Assembly: GCA_024409145.1 (NCBI GenBank)
Contig: JAKSUF010000093.1
Span: 1-5,911 of the forward strand
Length of the DNA stretch: 5,911 nucleotides
DNA from: an archaeon
GTDB lineage: Archaea > Methanobacteriota > Methanobacteria > Methanobacteriales > Methanobacteriaceae
Direction: 5' to 3'
In this document: positions 1 through 5,011 of the stretch, piece by piece
Layout of the letters: every line of letters starts with the position of its first letter
How positions within the stretch are numbered: position 1 is the stretch's first letter
The notes under the pieces: model-generated
Seen by the model: only the letters and a program-made list of their open reading frames with translations
Database searches by the model: none
What the model was told of the DNA's origin: nothing
Made by a program: the position numbers and the translations under genes

Positions 1-133
1 TACAAATAAAATACAAATAGAAATTTAAATAATAAATTAAGAATTATTTAATAATATTTTATTAAATTAATAAATATAAAACCATAAGAAATCAAATAGA
101 AACATTTAAAACTATAAATAACAAAATTAAGTA
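1..133. other. AT-rich non-coding left edge
   Basis: No coding region is supported here. The stretch is almost entirely A and T. It holds TATA-like stretches on the plus strand, for example AAATATAAAA near 71-80 and TATAAATA at 113-120, which could serve a rightward transcript entering the hairpin region that starts at 134. The TATAAATA copy lies only about 17 bases before the first stem, closer than the usual 25 or so bases to an archaeal start site, so the 71-80 copy is equally plausible. The gene to the left lies outside the window. Confidence 0.4.
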
Positions 134-500
134 TGAGATTAAACTCAAATAAAAAAAAGAAACCAGCAAAAAGAGTTTCATCCTAGCATCAATAGTAAAA
201 ATAGAGTTTAATCTCAGTAGTAACTACTTCTTTTTAATATATCTCTTCGAAGTTACTACGTAGATAATCTGAGGAAAAATATAATACCTAAATAATCCCC
301 TAAAAAATCACATAAAAGGCTCAGATTATCGAGTCAGTAGTCAGAATCCCAACTCTTATTCACCTCCCTTTCTCTGACTATTGAAAACACAACCGAAAGG
401 AATATCTTTTCTTCCAATGGTTAAGCTTTTTGAAAAAACAGTAATCAGCAAAAACTCACACCAAACTATTTTTAAAAGCTGATTACTATTTCAAAAAGTT
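134..500 (+). ncRNA. Candidate structured RNA with six tandem hairpins
   Basis: Inverted repeats seen directly: H1 134-146 with 204-216 (13 bp perfect); H2 217-225 with 251-259 (9 bp perfect); H3 263-273 with 320-330 (11 bp perfect); H4 336-345 with 373-382 (10 bp, one G-T); H5 391-394/399-402 with 412-415/419-422 (weak, two 4-bp stems); H6 424-435 with 489-500 (12 bp, one G-T) plus 440-449 with 478-487 (10 bp perfect). The hairpins follow each other with 0-8 spare bases, and no useful ORF covers them. Such dense, non-overlapping pairing is not expected by chance and points to a folded transcript. Strand is uncertain. Plus is favoured because its longest T run here is 5, while the minus strand would have runs of 8, 6 and 6 that could end archaeal transcription early. 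TATA-like DNA lies upstream on the plus strand. I see no match to RNase P RNA, SRP RNA, tRNA or rRNA signature motifs. Confidence 0.5.
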
Positions 501-568
501 AAAAAGATAAAAAAATAGAAAAATAAAAAAAAATAAAACCCCAAAAAAGATAAAAAAATAGAAAAATA
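501..568. repeat. 25-bp direct repeat in A-rich spacer
   Basis: The 25 bases at 501-525 are repeated exactly at 544-568, a 43-bp offset, with an A-rich stretch containing ACCCC between them. The unit is low complexity (A runs broken by GAT, TAG and TA), so it may have arisen by slippage or duplication. It lies inside the terminator zone and doubles the oligo-T tracts of the minus strand. Confidence 0.7.
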
Positions 569-581
569 GAAAAATAAAAAA
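501..581 (-). terminator. Oligo-T terminator zone after the DUF655 gene
   Basis: Read on the minus strand, the bases just past the DUF655 stop codon are nearly pure pyrimidine, with many runs of 5-9 T. Archaeal RNA polymerase commonly terminates at oligo-T tracts in the coding strand without needing a hairpin, so this is a natural end for the prf1-DUF655 transcript. On the plus strand the same bases are A-rich. A rightward transcript through the hairpin region would meet its first T run longer than 5 (T6 at 594-599) just inside the DUF655 coding end. Confidence 0.6.
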
Positions 582-1238
582 TTAGAATTTTAATTTTTTA
601 CCAGAAGATTCTATTAAACCTTGTTTTTTAAGTTTTTCAAGGAAAAATGAATCATCATCTTCAAATTTATCCAACTTTTGTTCTTGTTTTCTACGTGACA
701 TTTTCACATCAACAAACAAATGAACAGGCCTTCCTTTTTGAACATGTTGTTGTTCAATAAGCTCATAAAGAACTCTTTTAGCAATTAAATTTTCACTATC
801 ATCAATAAAACTAATTCTTCTATCAATATCCTCAAAGCTTTTAAAATCGCCTAATTCTTCTTTTTTAGCTAAGAATTTTAAAGAAGATTTTTGACTAATT
901 CCTTCAAGCAAATGTAATTTAGATGCATCTTTAGTTTGACTATTGTAAAAATTTAAGTATTTATCTTTATTAGTAATAACTATACTATGAACTGCTTTTT
1001 CAACTTCAGATTTCTCAGAATTACTTAAATCATCATAACTTAAAGCTCTTACAATTTTTTTAACTTCATCAGAATTTCGGATAAATATTTTATCTTGAGC
1101 TTTAAGTTCAACATCATCATCCAATTCTAACTTAAGTAATGTAAATCTTTGAGTTCCAATACCATGAGCGGTTTTAACACCATCTTTAGATTTATTACAA
1201 CCTAAAATTAAAACTTGATCTTCACTATTTTTTCTCAT
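582..1238 (-). CDS. DUF655 family helix-hairpin-helix protein
   Basis: A 218-residue protein that I match by pattern to DUF655, a family found in archaea and predicted to bind nucleic acid. Its usual neighbours include the rRNA dimethylase gene ksgA. Its molecular role is not established. An N-terminal beta-rich part (about 8-55, with IGTQRFTLLKL) leads to a middle helical section (KIVRALSYDDLS, 61-72). The helix-hairpin-helix segment follows at about 107-141 (KLHLLEGISQKSSLKFL, then FKSFEDIDRRI), then LIAKRVLYELIE at 151-162. The typical hairpin turn is LPGIGKK; here it is LEGISQK, so the second glycine is lost. A charged tail of about 40 residues follows the domain. The ATG at 1238 is the only start: no other ATG, GTG or TTG lies between it and the upstream in-frame stop, which is the prf1 TAG itself. 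The SD site is weak (TGAT, 3 bases from ATG), suggesting translation coupled to prf1, 36 bp upstream. The family call is fairly confident; function is unknown. Confidence 0.75.
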   Translation of the reverse strand: MRKNSEDQVLILGCNKSKDGVKTAHGIGTQRFTLLKLELDDDVELKAQDKIFIRNSDEVKKIVRALSYDDLSNSEKSEVEKAVHSIVITNKDKYLNFYNSQTKDASKLHLLEGISQKSSLKFLAKKEELGDFKSFEDIDRRISFIDDSENLIAKRVLYELIEQQHVQKGRPVHLFVDVKMSRRKQEQKLDKFEDDDSFFLEKLKKQGLIESSGKKLKF

Positions 1239-1274
1239 ATTATCAACAATAAATATTAGACATTTGCTATTTAA

Positions 1275-2501
1275 CTAAACTTTATATCTTAAAATAGCTG
1301 CAATACCACCAAAACCTCTAAAGATTTGCATTCCTTCATCAGTTTCAGTAGATATAATTTCAACAGTAGAACCTAATTCTTCAGCTATTTTAGCAAAGTT
1401 TTCAATTAAATCTTCTTCATTAGATGGTTTCATTTTTTCATTACAATTAGGACATACTTTCTCATCCAAAGTTTGACCTTCTTTTTGAGTAATTTCTTCT
1501 TGATAACCACAAGTACATTCAAGAGTTACTCTTTTAGATTTAAGATCCTCTGAAAGTATTAAAATATCAACTGCACCCATTTGAAGTGCATTTCTAACTT
1601 GTTTTTCACCATAAGCAGCTAAACCATCAACTCTAACTTCTTGGACAAATTTGTTAACTAATTTTTTCTCTTTAATAACATCTAATTCATTTAAAACATC
1701 AGATGCTTTACTAATAGTTTCCCTAATACCAAATTCACCAGTATAAGAAGTATCAACAGTAGTTAAAACTTTATCCTTGATTTCATACTGCATATATTCT
1801 CCTTCAAAGAAATCATTTTTAGTATGACCAGGACCTCCAAGAACAACTCCTCTTAAATCATCTTTAATAGGTAAAAATGCATCATTCATATGTTTACCAA
1901 TTCTTTTTAAGAATTCATGAGCTAATTGGTCAATAACCCTATCGAACCTTCTTTGAGATTGCCCACCTGCTTTATGTTTACCTGGAACACCACTAGTTAA
2001 ATTAGCCACTACATCAATCCTTTTACCTTTCAAAGTAGCAATTGTTGCTTCATTTCTATCAATAACAGCTACACCATAAACATCTTTAGAAGCAATCATA
2101 TCTTCCAAAGGTTCAAGATAAAAAGTGCTGTCACAGATATACCAATAGGTTTGAACTTCTTCAGGAGGTTCAAATACAACAGTTTCCATTTTTTCAGTTC
2201 CAGGACCTCCTTTAGGAATCATTCCAACAAAAAGAACAAGACCATTTGCAGGAGGTTGTGAAAACATACGAATTCTTTGAATAATTACTTCAATAGCAGA
2301 TTGAACGTTTTTACGAGTAGATTTACTTTTAATGTTAGCACTTTGTCCAAGTTCATCCCTCATTTGTTTACCAATATCACTTAATTGTTTATCCGGAGGA
2401 ATGTACATAGAAACTAACTCAGTACCCTTACCCTTTTTCTCTGACAATTCTTTTAAAGTCTTTTTAAATTCATATAATTCTTTTGATGAGACTTCAGACA
2501 T
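1275..2501 (-). CDS. prf1: Peptide chain release factor aRF1
   Basis: The class I release factor of archaea, orthologous to eukaryotic eRF1. In the ribosomal A site it reads all three stop codons and triggers hydrolysis of peptidyl-tRNA. At 408 residues it has the normal archaeal length. The N domain carries the stop-decoding NIKS motif (56-59) and YICDSTF (121-127), matching YxCxxxF. The M domain carries the catalytic GGQ (179-181) in HKAGGQSQRRF. The C domain has a four-cysteine cluster, C329/C331 with C350/C353, likely zinc binding, as in many archaeal members. The start at 2501 is fixed by a strong SD site six bases upstream. The gene ends in TAG and is followed 36 bp later by the DUF655 gene in the same frame, probably on one mRNA. 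All key motifs are intact, so it should be functional. Upstream lies a divergent spacer with TATA-like sequence. Confidence 0.97.
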   Translation of the reverse strand: MSEVSSKELYEFKKTLKELSEKKGKGTELVSMYIPPDKQLSDIGKQMRDELGQSANIKSKSTRKNVQSAIEVIIQRIRMFSQPPANGLVLFVGMIPKGGPGTEKMETVVFEPPEEVQTYWYICDSTFYLEPLEDMIASKDVYGVAVIDRNEATIATLKGKRIDVVANLTSGVPGKHKAGGQSQRRFDRVIDQLAHEFLKRIGKHMNDAFLPIKDDLRGVVLGGPGHTKNDFFEGEYMQYEIKDKVLTTVDTSYTGEFGIRETISKASDVLNELDVIKEKKLVNKFVQEVRVDGLAAYGEKQVRNALQMGAVDILILSEDLKSKRVTLECTCGYQEEITQKEGQTLDEKVCPNCNEKMKPSNEEDLIENFAKIAEELGSTVEIISTETDEGMQIFRGFGGIAAILRYKV

Positions 2502-2507
2502 AAATAA

Positions 2508-2513
2508 ATCACC
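2508..2513 (-). promoter_or_regulatory. Ribosome binding site of prf1
   Basis: On the minus strand GGTGAT stands six bases before the prf1 ATG. It matches the core of the archaeal SD sequence complementary to the 16S rRNA 3' end (ATCACCTCCT). It supports the start at 2501. Confidence 0.8.
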
Positions 2514-2550
2514 ATAATAAAAATTGATAAATAAATAATTTATAATAATT

Positions 2551-2602
2551 AAAATTTAATAAAATTTGATAAATGTAAAATTTAATAAAAATTTAAAAAT
2601 GT
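2551..2602. repeat. 26-bp tandem repeat in the prf1 leader
   Basis: Two adjacent 26-bp units, 2551-2576 and 2577-2602, match at 23 of 26 positions. Each begins with AAAATTTAATAAAA and ends with AAATGT. They fall between the likely prf1 promoter and its start codon, so would be in the prf1 5' untranslated leader. This may be simple duplication of AT-rich DNA, and no function is evident. Confidence 0.6.
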
Positions 2603-2630
2603 AAAGATAAGAAATTTTACATAATATTAT

Positions 2631-2639
2631 AATATATAA
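2631..2639 (-). promoter_or_regulatory. Possible TATA box for prf1
   Basis: The minus strand reads TTATATATT here, close to the archaeal TATA consensus. A start site about 25 bases downstream would give a prf1 leader of roughly 110 bases. The surrounding DNA is so AT-rich that other TATA-like sites exist, so this is only a candidate. Confidence 0.3.
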
Positions 2640-2724
2640 TTTAAGTTATTAATATAATTAATGAAAATTTAAAGATAAATAAAAAATTAAATAAAATAAG
2701 AAAAAATAAGGAATGGGTAAAAAA

Positions 2725-2830
2725 TACATCTAGAACAACATCGACAAAAAAAAACAAAATAACACACAAATACCACAACACCCAACACAACACCATCCAA
2801 AAAACAACAAATACCACAACATATTTCAAG
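2725..2830. other. A/C-rich, G/T-poor spacer segment
   Basis: The divergent spacer between prf1 and the membrane protein gene (2502-2891) has no supportable gene. Within it, about 100 bases switch from A/T-rich to A/C-rich on the plus strand (runs such as ACACAAATACCACAACACCC), with very little G or T. The minus strand is correspondingly G/T-rich, which creates a false open frame full of Val, Phe, Leu and Trp. The segment would be unstructured in a rightward transcript. Whether it is an untranslated leader, a protein-binding tract or a decayed remnant cannot be decided. Confidence 0.5.
2767..2821. repeat. 14-bp direct repeat, CAAATACCACAACA
   Basis: CAAATACCACAACA occurs exactly at 2767-2780 and again at 2808-2821, 41 bp apart, inside the A/C-rich segment. 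It contains four C residues, so it is less likely to be accidental than the pure A/T repeats nearby. It could be a paired protein-binding site or the trace of a duplication. Confidence 0.6.
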
Positions 2831-2840
2831 ACCTAAATTA
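2827..2840 (+). promoter_or_regulatory. Shared motif CAAGACCTAAATTA, upstream copy
   Basis: CAAGACCTAAATTA begins 65 bp before the start codon of the membrane protein gene. An almost identical element, CAAGACCTGAAATTA, begins 65 bp before the pyrH start codon. Equal sequence at equal distance suggests a common operator or leader element, but with two copies only it could be chance. Confidence 0.35.
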
Positions 2841-2891
2841 ACAATAAACCTAAAAAAATAATAAATAAAACAATTAATAAAAATAAAAATA

Positions 2892-3809
2892 ATGATTTCA
2901 AATAGTAATTATGAAGAGAAAAACGAAACTAAATTAAAAATAGCTAAATGGATATCTACAATTACAAATGCACCAATTATTTGTATCCCTGCATTTTTAG
3001 TTTTATGTTGGGTATTCTTAGCAGATAATCCTGGAAAATTTGTATTAGTTGAAATTATATGTTTAATTTTCACATCAGTAGCATCTATGGCAATCATATT
3101 GCTTTGGGCTAAAAAACTAAATACTGACAAAGATATTTCAAATAGAGAAGATAGGCCAATCCCACTAATTGTTGGTTCTTGTTGTTACTTTATTGGATTT
3201 ATAATACTTAATTTAGTAAATGCCCCACCAATCATTAGCTATTTATTACTTTGTTATACATGTAATACTTTAATAGTAATGTTAATTTCCACAAAATGGA
3301 AGATTAGTATTCATACAACAGGTTTAATTGGACCTGCAAGCGCTATGATTTTAGTTTTAGGAAAATGGGGAATTCTACTAGGACTATTATATCCAATAGT
3401 AATTTGGAGTAGGGTTACACTAAAGAAACACACTATGGCTCAAGCAGTTGTAGGTGGATTAAATGCTTACTTCTTAACAATTGGAGAAATATTTTTATTT
3501 ATATGGTTATTCAATTTACCAACAGAACATGTTTTACCACTTATAGAAGTTATATGGATTGCAATTGCACTTGTTATAATACCTGTAATATTAGCTATTG
3601 CAGGAGAATTAAAGAATAGAGGAGTAAGTTTAACTAAAACAAGAACTTTAATAATATTCAGTGGATTAATAACTTATATAATATTCATATTATTCTCAAC
3701 AAATGATAGTTTAATATCATTAGTACTTTCAACAATTGTAAGTATTTTAATTACTTATTACGCTGGAATTAATTATCCATGGTACAGAGCAATAGAAAAA
3801 GATAATTAG
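2892..3809 (+). CDS. PAP2-like multi-pass membrane protein
   Basis: A 305-residue integral membrane protein with about eight or nine hydrophobic segments (roughly 28-46, 52-72, 92-108, 112-132, 148-170, 190-208, 217-237, 253-270 and 273-290). Three polar motifs fall in the order and spacing of the PAP2 (phosphatidic acid phosphatase type 2) superfamily: KDISNREDRP (80-89), KISIHTTG (137-144) and SRVTLKKHTMAQ (173-184). They correspond to KxxxxxxRP, PSGH and SRxxxxxHxxxD. The likely catalytic histidines H141 and H180 and R174 are kept. PSGH is degenerate, the final Asp is Gln, and the first motif has one extra residue. By family analogy it may remove phosphate from a lipid or isoprenoid phosphate at the membrane; the substrate is unknown. 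A UbiA-type prenyltransferase was considered because of NREDRPIP, but the two-Asp motifs are missing. The ATG at 2892 has no clear SD site, and the next in-frame ATG is at codon 66. It is probably transcribed alone. Confidence 0.65.
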   Translation: MISNSNYEEKNETKLKIAKWISTITNAPIICIPAFLVLCWVFLADNPGKFVLVEIICLIFTSVASMAIILLWAKKLNTDKDISNREDRPIPLIVGSCCYFIGFIILNLVNAPPIISYLLLCYTCNTLIVMLISTKWKISIHTTGLIGPASAMILVLGKWGILLGLLYPIVIWSRVTLKKHTMAQAVVGGLNAYFLTIGEIFLFIWLFNLPTEHVLPLIEVIWIAIALVIIPVILAIAGELKNRGVSLTKTRTLIIFSGLITYIIFILFSTNDSLISLVLSTIVSILITYYAGINYPWYRAIEKDN

Positions 3810-3933
3810 CATAATATATTAATTAAAATGAAAGTGGAATTATAAAATATTAGAAAAAATAAGAAATAAGTTAAATATTATAAAAAAAATAAATAGTATA
3901 GATAAAATTTAAAACAATAATACAGACTTAAAC

Positions 3934-3948
3934 CAAGACCTGAAATTA
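3934..3948 (+). promoter_or_regulatory. Shared motif CAAGACCTGAAATTA, pyrH copy
   Basis: This is the second copy of the element found before the membrane protein gene, differing by one inserted G. It begins 65 bp before the pyrH start at 3999. It lies in the 189-bp spacer after the membrane protein gene, which otherwise holds only AT-rich sequence with several TATA-like stretches (for example around 3894-3907). It may lie in the pyrH leader or near its promoter. Confidence 0.35.
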
Positions 3949-3989
3949 TGTTTTAAATTAATTAAAAAAAAACCATAATGTTTATTAAA

Positions 3990-3994
3990 GGTGA
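3990..3994 (+). promoter_or_regulatory. Ribosome binding site deciding the pyrH start
   Basis: GGTGA lies four bases before the ATG at 3999 and has the normal archaeal SD form. It favours 3999 over the in-frame ATG at 3978, which lies upstream of this site and has no SD site of its own. Confidence 0.8.
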
Positions 3995-3998
3995 ATAT

Positions 3999-4676
3999 AT
4001 GAGAATCGTAGTAGCTATTGGAGGATCTATTTTAGTACAAGATTATAGTCATGACAAATATCAAGAATATAGTGAAATCTTAAAAGATTTAAGCTCTGAA
4101 CATGAGATATTTGTAGTTGTAGGTGGTGGAAGACCTGCAAGAGATTATATTGGTCTTGCAAGAAATCTTGGAGCAGGAGAAGCTAAATGTGATGATGTAG
4201 GAATTGAAGTAACTAGAATCAATGCTAAAATGATGCTTCTCGCACTTGGAGATTATGGATATCAAAAAGTACCTCACAACTTCCAAGAAGCTTTAGAATA
4301 TTCTGCTACTGGAAAAATCATAGTTATGGGTGGAACTGAACCTGCACACAGTACTGATGCAGTATCAGCTATCTTAGCAGAATTTGTAAATGCAGATTTA
4401 CTTATAAATTTAACATCTGTTGATGGAATGTATACTAAAGATCCTAATAAATTTGATGATGCAGAACTTGTAAGCGAAGTTACTGCAACTTATTTACTTG
4501 ATTTCATTAAAGATAAAGAAGTTAAAGCAGGAACTTATGAATTCTTTGATCAAACTGCTGTTCAAATGATTAAACGTTCTGAACTGGAAACTGTAATAGC
4601 TAATGGTAATGATCCTAAAAATCTCATAAAAGCTATTAATGGTGAAAAAATTGGAACAAGAGTTATCTCAGGATAA
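3999..4676 (+). CDS. pyrH: UMP kinase (uridylate kinase), archaeal type
   Basis: Phosphorylates UMP to UDP with ATP in the cytoplasm, the step that feeds pyrimidine nucleotides to RNA and, through CTP, to DNA and lipid precursors. It belongs to the amino acid kinase superfamily. With the start at 3999 the protein has 225 residues, the usual archaeal size, and begins MRIVVAIGGSIL, with the phosphate-binding GGS at 8-10. VVGGGRPARDYI (40-51) forms the second glycine-rich loop. GIEVTRINA (68-76), GGTEPAHSTDAVSA (111-124) and NLTSVDGMYTKDP (137-149) are typical of UMP and ATP binding. IANGNDPKNLIKAINGE (200-216) and GTRV close the fold. A longer frame from 3978 would add seven residues, but it is rejected because an SD site sits directly before 3999. 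The gene is separated by 189 bp from the previous gene and by 379 bp from the next, so it is probably monocistronic. Nothing is missing or broken. Confidence 0.95.
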   Translation: MRIVVAIGGSILVQDYSHDKYQEYSEILKDLSSEHEIFVVVGGGRPARDYIGLARNLGAGEAKCDDVGIEVTRINAKMMLLALGDYGYQKVPHNFQEALEYSATGKIIVMGGTEPAHSTDAVSAILAEFVNADLLINLTSVDGMYTKDPNKFDDAELVSEVTATYLLDFIKDKEVKAGTYEFFDQTAVQMIKRSELETVIANGNDPKNLIKAINGEKIGTRVISG

Positions 4677-4706
4677 TTAAGTTCCAACTAAATAAATTCA
4701 CAAATA

Positions 4707-4790
4707 TTTTTTTTGAATAAAAATTCAAAAAACACAAACATGATTAAAAAATATTTTGAATAAAAATTCAAAGTATTTTTACTTTTTTTA
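4707..4790 (+). terminator. Terminator region of pyrH with palindromic repeats
   Basis: The first T8 run (4707-4714) leads into a perfect palindromic hairpin whose core is TTTGAAT-AAAA-ATTCAAA. A second identical core follows at 4755-4772 and is followed in turn by T5 (4776-4780) and T7 (4783-4789) runs. Oligo-T after a short hairpin, 30 to 115 bases past the pyrH stop, fits transcription termination. Archaea rely mainly on the T run, so the hairpins may be accessory. Confidence 0.55.
4711..4772. repeat. 19-bp palindromic direct repeat pair
   Basis: TTTTGAATAAAAATTCAAA occurs exactly at 4711-4729 and 4754-4772, 43 bp apart. Each copy is itself an inverted repeat with a 7-bp stem and AAAA loop; the first extends to about 10 bp. 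Both lie between pyrH and tatD. Confidence 0.7.
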
Positions 4791-4989
4791 TCTGAAATAT
4801 AATTGTATTATTAATTAATAACTTATACAAAATTTATTGATATATGCTATTATTCATATATTTTAATAGTTTATTGATTTCAACTAATACTAATATAGAT
4901 TATATTATACTAAAAAATATTATAGTAAAAAATATTATAGTAAAAAGATACTATTTACATCATATTAATATTCTATCAAAAAACACTAA
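4791..4989. other. AT-rich non-coding spacer before tatD
   Basis: No coding region is supported. The stretch is almost pure A/T with several TATA-like strings (for example TTGATATATG near 4837 and CATATATTTT near 4856). Its only clear structure is the 15-bp tandem repeat listed separately. Confidence 0.4.
4911..4947. repeat. 15-bp tandem repeat, 2.5 copies
   Basis: TAAAAAATATTATAG occurs at 4911-4925 and 4926-4940 exactly, and a partial third copy (TAAAAAG) follows. It lies about 115-145 bp before the tatD start, upstream of the candidate TATA box. Low complexity makes replication slippage the simplest origin. Confidence 0.65.
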
Positions 4990-4999
4990 TTTTATAAAA
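4990..4999 (+). promoter_or_regulatory. Possible TATA box for tatD
   Basis: TTTTATAAAA at 4990-4999 is a reasonable archaeal TATA element. A start site about 25 bases later would fall near 5020 and give a leader of about 35 bases before the ATG at 5056. Other TATA-like strings exist upstream, so the choice is tentative. Confidence 0.35.
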
Positions 5000-5011
5000 A
5001 TAAATTAAATC

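Noticed and set aside
133..186. Rightward 17-codon ORF encoding a Lys/Arg-rich peptide (MRLNSNKKKKPAKRVSS)
   Set aside because: It has no SD site, overlaps the left strand and loop of hairpin H1, and a basic composition is expected from A-rich DNA.
340..370. Strong minus-strand SD-like sequence GGGAGGTGAA inside hairpin H4
   Set aside because: The possible starts downstream (TTG or GTG) give reading frames of only a few codons before a stop, so it does not serve a gene. It is better explained as the complement of the C-rich loop.
134..500. RNase P RNA or SRP RNA as identity of the hairpin region
   Set aside because: GAGGAAAAAT at 271-280 only partly resembles the RNase P GAGGAAAGTCC motif, and the matching 3' conserved parts are missing. 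No SRP domain motifs are visible on either strand.
134..500. CRISPR array or integron-type recombination sites
   Set aside because: The stems differ from each other in sequence and spacing, so there is no repeated unit, and no cas or integrase gene is present.
2332..2517. Rightward 61-codon ORF
   Set aside because: It lies antisense within the 5' end of prf1 and has no SD site or family resemblance.
2641..2829. Leftward 62-codon ORF with a very hydrophobic product
   Set aside because: It begins with TTG, has no SD site, and its Val/Phe/Leu/Trp content is a product of the G/T-rich minus strand of the A/C-rich tract and of A/T-rich DNA.
2909..3130. Leftward 73-codon ORF
   Set aside because: It is antisense to the membrane protein gene, whose frame has clear motifs and membrane segments.
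3978..3998. Upstream ATG start for pyrH adding seven residues
   Set aside because: The SD site GGTGA lies between this ATG and the one at 3999, and the family begins at MRIVVAIGGS.
4089..4286. Leftward 65-codon ORF
   Set aside because: It is antisense to pyrH, whose frame carries complete kinase motifs.
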